In this document: positions 6,928 through 12,176 of the stretch, in pieces | Position numbering within the stretch: position 1 is the stretch's first letter | Layout: the number at the start of each line of letters is the position of its first letter | Program-made: the position numbers and the translations under genes | The notes under the pieces: model-generated | What the model was told of the DNA's origin: nothing | The model's input: only the letters and a program-made list of their open reading frames with translations | The model's database searches: none | Origin: Gammaproteobacteria bacterium | GTDB taxonomy: Bacteria; Pseudomonadota; Gammaproteobacteria; Steroidobacterales; Steroidobacteraceae | Length of the DNA stretch: 13,059 nucleotides | Assembly (NCBI GenBank): GCA_030043215.1 | Contig: JASHYG010000248.1 | Coordinates: 1 to 13,059, forward strand | Reading direction: 5' to 3'

Positions 6928-6945
6928 CATTACAGGATCATTACA
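6928..6945. repeat. Tandem heptamer CATTACA at 11-bp period
   Basis: CATTACA occurs at 6928-6934 and again at 6939-6945, exactly one helical turn apart. On the minus strand this reads TGTAATGATCCTGTAATG. This geometry is typical of binding sites for OmpR-family regulators. It sits about 30 bases upstream of the candidate -35 of the small minus-strand gene, a usual place for an activator site. The regulator is unknown; the OmpR-type protein at 1238-1960 is one possibility. Confidence 0.4.
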
Positions 6946-7191
6946 TCGCGTGTTGCGCCGCCGCGATGCAAATGCGCAGGCTCATCGACGCTTCGGCCGA
7001 GCTTTCCTCCGCTCGAGAAGGAGGAGTCGCGCGACGACGCGAGACGCTGGGATCGAAGACGTGATGAAATGTCTCGGCTGAGACGGCCGGGTGCCGTTCA
7101 GCCGGAGCAGCCGGCGCTGATCGGAGACACTCTCCCGGCGCCGCCCGCAGGAGTGCGTGTGAGCAGCAGGACGAGTGAGCCGGAGCGCCGC

Positions 7192-7208
7192 GCATATTTG
7201 ACATATGC
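7192..7208. promoter_or_regulatory. Perfect 6-5-6 dyad containing TTGACA
   Basis: GCATATTTGACATATGC is an inverted repeat with 6-bp arms and a 5-bp centre, in otherwise GC-rich DNA. It contains the hexamer TTGACA at 7198-7203, a perfect sigma-70 -35. However, no good -10 lies 16-18 bases downstream (7220-7227 reads ATCCTCGA). It could be an operator or a promoter overlapped by one, 123 bases before the kinase ATG. Confidence 0.35.
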
Positions 7209-7292
7209 TCGCAACAGGGATCCTCGACACCGAGCGAGAAATTCGCCTCCCCACGCGGCGAGACTGTCGGTAATCTGTATGGCCTCAGCCTG

Positions 7293-7303
7293 TAGAATAA
7301 TAT
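7293..7303 (+). promoter_or_regulatory. Possible -10 element upstream of the PAS kinase
   Basis: TAGAAT at 7293-7298 and the overlapping TAATAT at 7298-7303 stand out in an AT-rich leader just before the gene at 7332. No good -35 hexamer was found 16-18 bases upstream of either. If this is a promoter it is likely to need an activator or another sigma factor. Confidence 0.2.
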
Positions 7304-7331
7304 TGCGCTGCAAAAAAGGTTGTGTCCTGGC

Positions 7332-8795
7332 ATGAACGCCTCAGTGCGCGCCGACAGGAGGCCGGGCGACCTCACCGCGTCTCCGGAGGATCAGGCCCAC
7401 CTCGAGGCGCGGCTCGAGACAGCGGTGTGGGGCGCCGGCATCGGTCTGCGGGAGATCGATCTCACGCAAGACTGTGCCCGCTGGTTCAGTGACTGGTGCG
7501 AGCGGCTGAACGTCGATCCCTGCGAAGGTCCGAGCCACGTCACGCGCTGGGGCGCGAACGTCCATCCGGACGATGTGGAGGAAGCCTCGCGGCGCTTCCG
7601 CGCCCACCTCGCCGGCGAGGAAGAGTACTACGACGCCGAGTACCGCATCCGCGACCAGGCCGGAGGCTGGCGCTGGCTGTTCGAGCGCGGCCGCGTGGTC
7701 GAGCGCGCACCCGATGGTGCCGCGATGCGCATGGTGGGCGTGTGCATGGACATCGACGCGCGCAAGGACTCCGAGCTCGACCTGCAGAGGAGCCGCAAGC
7801 GCCTGGAGGTGGCGCTGGAGAGCGCGCGCGGCGGCATGTGGGATCTCGATGTCGCGGGCGGTGAGCCGCGCCACACGGGCTTCCTGTACCACATGCTCGG
7901 CGTCGAGGGCGGGCAAGACAGCGACTCTCAACTCTGGTCGAGCCGGGTGCATCCGGACGACCGACCGAGAGTGCGGGAGGCGATGCGGCGCGCGATCGAC
8001 GGCACCGAGGATCTGTACGAGGCCGAGTACCGCTTGCGGCACGCCGATGGCACCTGGCGCTGGGCGCTCGACCGCGGCCGCGCGCTGGAGCGCGACGCCT
8101 CCGGCAAGGCGCGGCGTCTGGTCGGCTTCATCGTCGAGATCGCCGATCCTCACAGCCTCGAGCGCGAGATCATCGAGATCGCCAACCGCGAGCAGCAGCG
8201 TATCGGCAACGATCTGCACGACGGCCTGGGCCAGGATCTCACGGGCATCGCGCTGATGCTGCGCGGGATAGGCGCGCAGCTGCGCAAGGAGGGCTCCTCG
8301 GCGTGCGTCGACATCGAGGAGGTCATCGGCCTGGTGAACGTCGCCATCGAGAACACGCGCTCGCTCGCGCGCGGGCTGTCGCCCGTCAGCGCGGAGCGCG
8401 ACGGGCTCGCCGCGGCACTCCAGGCGCTTGCGACGCGCGCGACCGAGCGCTATGGCATCCCCGTCACCTTCGAGGCGCGCGTCACCCAGTGCCTGCCCTT
8501 CGACGACACCGCGGCGACGCACCTGTATCGCATTGCGCAGGAGGCGCTCACGAACGCGCTGCGGCACAGCCTCGCGACCGCGGTGACACTCTCGCTCGCC
8601 ACCACGGCGGGCGAGGTGCAGCTGCAAGTGACGGACGACGGCCGCGGATTCTCCGGCACGGCCCTCGAGGAGTCGGACGGCCTCGGCCTGAGGATCATGC
8701 GCTACCGCGCCCAGATGCTCGGCGGCAATCTCGCGTTCGGGAACGGCATGGACGGGGGCGCGATCGTGCGCTGCTCGTGCCCGCTCGGCTCATGA
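7332..8795 (+). CDS. Soluble tandem-PAS sensor histidine kinase, NarX/HisKA_3 type
   Basis: This 487-residue kinase has no membrane segment or signal peptide, so it should sense a cytoplasmic signal. Two PAS_3-type domains lie at about 35-145 and 160-270. Each has a VHPDD element, an EYR(I/L)R strand, a W(R)W motif and a closing V(C/I)(M/V)(D/E)I strand. A HisKA_3 dimerisation segment follows, with phospho-acceptor H296 in RIGNDLHDGLGQDLTG. The ATPase domain has N408 in QEALTNALRHS, DDGRGF and DGLGLRIMRYRA. I chose ATG 7332; AAGG lies 13 bases upstream, a loose spacing. A TTG at 7320 would add four residues but overlaps that AAGG. The stop overlaps the next gene (ATGA), identifying its partner. 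Cofactor residues in the PAS domains cannot be assigned. Confidence 0.93.
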   Translation: MNASVRADRRPGDLTASPEDQAHLEARLETAVWGAGIGLREIDLTQDCARWFSDWCERLNVDPCEGPSHVTRWGANVHPDDVEEASRRFRAHLAGEEEYYDAEYRIRDQAGGWRWLFERGRVVERAPDGAAMRMVGVCMDIDARKDSELDLQRSRKRLEVALESARGGMWDLDVAGGEPRHTGFLYHMLGVEGGQDSDSQLWSSRVHPDDRPRVREAMRRAIDGTEDLYEAEYRLRHADGTWRWALDRGRALERDASGKARRLVGFIVEIADPHSLEREIIEIANREQQRIGNDLHDGLGQDLTGIALMLRGIGAQLRKEGSSACVDIEEVIGLVNVAIENTRSLARGLSPVSAERDGLAAALQALATRATERYGIPVTFEARVTQCLPFDDTAATHLYRIAQEALTNALRHSLATAVTLSLATTAGEVQLQVTDDGRGFSGTALEESDGLGLRIMRYRAQMLGGNLAFGNGMDGGAIVRCSCPLGS

Positions 8796-9493
8796 AGAGC
8801 GCTCCCCATCCCGCGGCGCCGCGGCGACGCGCCGGCGCGGCGCGGCGGGTGCTCATCGTCGATGACCATCCGATCGTGCGCCAGGGCCTGCGCCGGATGA
8901 TCGATCCCGAGCCGGATCTCGTCGTGTGCGGCGAGGCGCAATCCGAGCGCGAGGCGCGGGCCGCCATACGCGAGCTCGACCCCGACGCGGTGATCGTCGA
9001 CATCTCTCTCGTGCAGGGTGACGGCCTCGAGCTGGTGCGTGACGTGCACGCTCAAAGGCCCGATCTGCCGATGCTGGTGCTGTCCATGCATGATGAGGCG
9101 ATCTACGCCGGCCGGCTGCTCTCTGCCGGGGCGAGCGGCTACATCATGAAGCACGCCGCCTCCGAGCAGCTGCTCAGCGCGCTGCGGCGCGTGCTGAACG
9201 GTGAGACCTATGTGAGCGAGGCGCTCACCAGCAAGGTCGTTCCGCGCAGAGAGGGCGAGGCGCGCTCGGGCGCCGCTTGCGACCCCGTCGAGCGCCTGAG
9301 CAATCGCGAGCTGCAGGTCCTCAGCCTGATCGGCCGCGGCCTGTCGTCGCGCGAGGCCGCCGACATGCTGGGCGTCAGCATCAAGACGGTGGAGTCTCAC
9401 CGCCAGAGCCTCAAGCGCAAGTTGAATCTGCTGAGCAACGTCCAGCTCCTGCAGTACTCCATCAACTGGTACGCGGGCCGCAGCAAAGCTTGA
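8792..9493 (+). CDS. NarL/FixJ-family (LuxR-type HTH) response regulator
   Basis: This 233-residue regulator is the partner of the tandem-PAS kinase. The receiver domain (about 18-135) has D24/D25 (VLIVDDHP), phospho-acceptor D70 (AVIVDISL), S98 and K120 (YIMKHA). The C-terminal LuxR-type helix-turn-helix (about 165-220) reads LSNRELQVLSLIGRGLSSRE, then the recognition region SIKTVESHRQSLKRKL. The frame is open far upstream inside the kinase gene. I chose ATG 8792 because it overlaps the kinase stop (ATGA) and leaves a normal receiver N-terminus after a short basic, Pro/Ala-rich lead of 17 residues. It has no clear ribosome binding site of its own, which fits translational coupling. Its targets may include its own operon or the secreted protein gene that follows, but no site can be assigned. 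Confidence 0.93.
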   Translation: MKSAPHPAAPRRRAGAARRVLIVDDHPIVRQGLRRMIDPEPDLVVCGEAQSEREARAAIRELDPDAVIVDISLVQGDGLELVRDVHAQRPDLPMLVLSMHDEAIYAGRLLSAGASGYIMKHAASEQLLSALRRVLNGETYVSEALTSKVVPRREGEARSGAACDPVERLSNRELQVLSLIGRGLSSREAADMLGVSIKTVESHRQSLKRKLNLLSNVQLLQYSINWYAGRSKA

Positions 9494-9545
9494 CGCTCGG
9501 CTGCCGCAATCCCCGCCGGCGCATCAGGGCGCGGCCGTTCGTGCC

Positions 9546-9569
9546 GCCGGTCGCGCTGCCGGTCGCGAT
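9546..9569 (+). repeat. Two tandem 12-bp GC-rich units
   Basis: GCCGGTCGCGCT and GCCGGTCGCGAT lie head to tail, and the following GCCGCCGGTGA is a partial match. They sit in the 143-base gap between the response regulator and the DUF4097-type gene. The gap is open in the downstream gene's frame, but the signal peptide and ribosome binding site place the start at 9637, so the repeat is likely non-coding. Confidence 0.5.
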
Positions 9570-9636
9570 GCCGCCGGTGAAACGCCCTCGCGTCCACCCG
9601 GGTCTAAAGCTACGGAACGCCAGTGGGGAGACGACG

Positions 9637-10566
9637 ATGCGCATCGGTCTTGCATTGATGGGATTGCTCGGGGCGGGCGTCTTCGCCGCAACGGCTGACG
9701 CCGGCGTGTTCCAGCAGCAGGTGAACGCGGACCCCGCGGGGCAAGTCGACGTGAGCAACGTCGCGGGGACCATCGAGGTGTCGGCCTGGGACAGGCCGGA
9801 AGTGGCCGCGCGGGCCGATATCGACACCGACTGGCAGCATCTGGAGGTCTCGAGCGAGCGGGGGATCACGAGCGTGCGGGTGACGGGCCGCCGCCCGTCG
9901 TCATTCTGGGGTGGGTTCTGGGGGTTCTGGGGAGGATTCCGGTGGACCGCCGGTGACGCACGGCTCCAGGTCTGGGTGCCGCAGGCAAGCAAGCTCGATG
10001 TATCGGCCGTCAGCGCCGACGTGACCTCCCGAGGAATGCTCGGCGGTCAGCGCCTGCATTCCGTGAGCGGCGACATCACCGCCGATGTGACCGGAGCGGA
10101 CACGGAGGTGAGGAGCGTGAGCGGCCAGGTGAGGCTCCGCAGTAACGGGCAGCCCGGCCGTCTCGAAGTCGGCACCGTGAGCGGCGATGTGCAACTGGCG
10201 GGCGCGGCGGGCGATCTGCAGGCGTCGAGCGTCAGCGGCTCGATTTCCGCCACGATCTCGCCCGCGCACAGCGTGCGCCTGCGTACTACCTCGGGCAGCT
10301 TCAAGCTGACCGGCCGCTTCGCGCGCGATGCGACGCTCGATGGGCAGACGGTCAGCGGCGACCTCACGGTCGAGGCGGCGGGAGAAGCCGGGTACGCCTA
10401 CGAGGCCAGGACGTTCAGCGGCAATCTCGAGGACTGCTTCGGCCGGCCGGCCGAGCGCGTGAGCGAATACGGACCGGGAAAGGTTCTCACCGGCACTCTG
10501 GGGGCGGGTGCTGCGAGTCTGCGGTTCAAGACGCTGAGCGGTGACGTGTCGATCTGCGATCACTAG
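9637..10566 (+). CDS. Secreted DUF4097-type beta-repeat (putative adhesin-like) protein
   Basis: This 309-residue protein begins with a signal peptide (MRIGLALMGLLGAGVFAA, likely cut after ADA, residue 22), so it is exported to the periplasm or beyond. A short segment, NVAGTIEVSAWDRPEV, matches the usual opening of DUF4097/DUF4098 proteins. The remainder is a run of irregular strand repeats of about 20 residues, each carrying an S-G-(D/S/Q/N) turn (SVSGDI, SVSGQV, TVSGDV, SVSGSI, TTSGSF, TVSGDL, TFSGNL, TLSGDV), as expected for a right-handed beta-helix. Residues 90-103 form an unusual aromatic insert, FWGGFWGFWGGFRW. GGGGAG at 9625-9630 lies 6 bases before ATG 9637; an upstream in-frame ATG at 9568 would bury the signal peptide. 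The family's molecular role is not established. It lies 143 bases after the response regulator and may share its transcript. Confidence 0.85.
   Translation: MRIGLALMGLLGAGVFAATADAGVFQQQVNADPAGQVDVSNVAGTIEVSAWDRPEVAARADIDTDWQHLEVSSERGITSVRVTGRRPSSFWGGFWGFWGGFRWTAGDARLQVWVPQASKLDVSAVSADVTSRGMLGGQRLHSVSGDITADVTGADTEVRSVSGQVRLRSNGQPGRLEVGTVSGDVQLAGAAGDLQASSVSGSISATISPAHSVRLRTTSGSFKLTGRFARDATLDGQTVSGDLTVEAAGEAGYAYEARTFSGNLEDCFGRPAERVSEYGPGKVLTGTLGAGAASLRFKTLSGDVSICDH
9908..9932 (+). other. Canonical G-quadruplex motif in coding strand
   Basis: Four G-runs occur at 9908-9911 (4 G), 9913-9915 (3 G), 9920-9924 (5 G) and 9929-9932 (4 G), separated by loops of 1, 4 and 4 bases. This meets the standard G3+N1-7 pattern. 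The mRNA would carry the same runs. The region is built from three copies of TTCTGGGG (9904, 9916, 9925) and encodes the Phe/Trp/Gly insert. Confidence 0.6.
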
Positions 10567-10590
10567 CGAGGATCGCTTGCGGCCCACAAG

Positions 10591-10620
10591 TTGCCGCCGC
10601 CGCGCGCCGTGCCGTAGAGT
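10591..10620 (+). promoter_or_regulatory. Candidate sigma-70 promoter for the aldehyde dehydrogenase
   Basis: TTGCCG at 10591-10596 and TAGAGT at 10615-10620 are separated by 18 bases, each matching the consensus in four of six positions. Transcription would begin near 10627, giving a leader of about 47 bases before the GTG at 10674. The 107-base gap after the DUF4097-type gene is the natural place for an independent promoter. Confidence 0.35.
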
Positions 10621-10673
10621 GCCCCTCGGAGCCTCGCTCCCCGTACCTCCACGCACGCCGCAAGGAGCTCATC

Positions 10674-12176
10674 GTGAACGCCGCCGCCGCCTTCCTTCCT
10701 GGTCTCGATGCGCTTCGCTCCGGATTCCTCTCGAGGCCGCACCGGCTGCTCATCGACGGTAAGTGGGTGCCGGCGCAATCCGGTGAGACCCTGACGGTGC
10801 TCGATCCCTCGACGGGCCAGACCCTCGCCGAGGTCGCCGCTGCAGGCAAGGCCGATGTGGACATCGCAGTGCAGGCGGCACGCAAAGCCTTTCAATCCGG
10901 CCGCTGGCCGAGCCTCACTCACTCCGAGCGCGGCAAGCTCATCTCGCGGCTCGCCGATCTGATCGAGCGCGACGCCGATGAGCTCGCGCTCCTCGAGAGC
11001 CTCGATGGCGGCAATCCCGTGCGCTCCACGCGCCACATCGACATCGCCATGGCGATCGAGAGTCTGCGCTACAACGCCGGATGGACGACGAAGCTCACGG
11101 GGGAGACCGCGCTCTCCGCGCCACAATCGCGCTCCTTCTCCTACACGCTGCGCGAGCCCATCGGCGTCGTCGGCGCCATCACGCCGTGGAATGCGCCGTT
11201 CCTGATGGCCGTCAACAAGATCGCCCCTGCGCTCGCGGCCGGATGCACCGTCGTGCTGAAGCCCGCCGAGCTTGCACCGCTCACCGCGCTTCGCCTGGGA
11301 CAGCTCCTCGAGGAGCTCGAGCTCCCGCCCGGCGTGGTCAACATCGTGACGGGATACGGCGCCGCCGCGGGTCAGGCGCTGGTGGACCATCCCGATGTCA
11401 ACAAGATCTCCTTCACCGGCTCCACCCGCGTCGGCAAGTCGATCCTCGCGGGCGCCGCAGTGAACATGAAGCGCGTGACGCTCGAGCTCGGAGGCAAGTC
11501 GCCGGTCGTCATCTTCCCGGACGCTGACATCGAGGCCGCGACGCAGGCCACCTCTCAGACGATCTTCTTCAAGACAGGACAGTTCTGCGCCGCCGGCACA
11601 CGGCTCTTCGCGCATCGCAAGGTGTTCGACCGCGTGGTGCAGGGTTTCGCCGACCGCGCACAGAAAATCAAGGTCGGCCCGGGCATCGCACCGGACACCG
11701 ACATGGGCCCGATCATCTCGCAGAAGCAGCTCGATCGCGTCATGGGCTACATCGGTGCCGGAGCGAGCGACGGGGCGGAGGTGGTGACCGGCGGCAAGCG
11801 GATCAGCCGCGAGGGATTCTTCGTGGAGCCCACGCTGCTCGCGGGCGTACGGTCGGGCATGAGCGTGTTCCAGGAGGAGATCTTCGGTCCCGTCCTCTGC
11901 GCGATGTCCTTCAGCGACGAGAGCGAGATCGAGCAGCTGGCGCAGCTCGCCAACGACACCTCCTACGGCCTCGCCGCCAATATCTGGACTCGGGATCTCT
12001 CGGCGGCTCACCGGCTCGCGCGCCGCATCCAGGCCGGCACGATCACCATCAACGGCGGTGGGCGCGAGCAGCCCATGCCGTTCGGGGGCTACAAGCAATC
12101 GGGCCTCGGCCGGGAGGGTGGACGAGAGGGCATCGAGGCCTACACCGAGATCAAGACGGTCTCCATTGGGCTCTGA
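10674..12176 (+). CDS. NAD(P)-dependent aldehyde dehydrogenase
   Basis: This 500-residue enzyme of the ALDH superfamily should oxidise an aldehyde to its acid in the cytoplasm. The active-site set is complete: N173 (ITPWNAPF), K196 (VVLKPAE), general base E271 (LELGGKSP), nucleophile C305 (TGQFCAAGTR) and E402 (EIFGPV). The cofactor loop FTGSTRVGKSI follows the family form. Length is typical for the betaine/phenylacetaldehyde/retinal dehydrogenase group. The cysteine motif reads GQFCAAG where GQ(C/V)CxAG is more usual; the catalytic cysteine itself is kept. The substrate cannot be told from sequence. It starts with GTG 10674, with AAGGAG at 10662-10667 six bases upstream. Its end overlaps the likely start of mutY, so the two are probably co-transcribed, although no pathway link is evident. 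Confidence 0.95.
   Translation: MNAAAAFLPGLDALRSGFLSRPHRLLIDGKWVPAQSGETLTVLDPSTGQTLAEVAAAGKADVDIAVQAARKAFQSGRWPSLTHSERGKLISRLADLIERDADELALLESLDGGNPVRSTRHIDIAMAIESLRYNAGWTTKLTGETALSAPQSRSFSYTLREPIGVVGAITPWNAPFLMAVNKIAPALAAGCTVVLKPAELAPLTALRLGQLLEELELPPGVVNIVTGYGAAAGQALVDHPDVNKISFTGSTRVGKSILAGAAVNMKRVTLELGGKSPVVIFPDADIEAATQATSQTIFFKTGQFCAAGTRLFAHRKVFDRVVQGFADRAQKIKVGPGIAPDTDMGPIISQKQLDRVMGYIGAGASDGAEVVTGGKRISREGFFVEPTLLAGVRSGMSVFQEEIFGPVLCAMSFSDESEIEQLAQLANDTSYGLAANIWTRDLSAAHRLARRIQAGTITINGGGREQPMPFGGYKQSGLGREGGREGIEAYTEIKTVSIGL

Larger units (their letters stand above)
6838..7331. other. Intergenic region between divergent genes, about 490 bases
   Basis: No convincing coding frame was found here; the open frames give Arg/Pro/Ser-rich, low-quality products. 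Toward the minus-strand small gene it holds that gene's ribosome binding site, a candidate ECF promoter and the CATTACA repeat. The middle (about 6998-7025) can form two mutually exclusive short hairpins: CGAGC 6998-7002 with GCTCG 7011-7015, or TCCTCC 7005-7010 with GGAGGA 7020-7025. A short GTCTC/GAGAC dyad lies at 7071-7084. The right end holds the dyad at 7192-7208 and an AT-rich leader before the tandem-PAS kinase. Confidence 0.6.

Noticed and set aside
6998..7084. Short dyads as a CRISPR-like or terminator array
   Set aside because: The hairpins differ in sequence, are only 5-6 bp, have no regular spacing and no T-tract.
6646..7335. 229-residue + strand open frame across the intergenic region
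   Set aside because: Composition is Arg/Pro/Ser-rich with no motif and no ribosome binding site; the minus-strand small ORF fits better in the part they share.
7341..8627. 428-residue open frame on the minus strand opposite the tandem-PAS kinase
   Set aside because: Shadow of a well-supported kinase; no domain or start signal visible.
9494..9636. In-frame N-terminal extension of the DUF4097-type protein from ATG 9568
   Set aside because: It would place 23 residues before a clear signal peptide, while ATG 9637 has a well-spaced GGGGAG.
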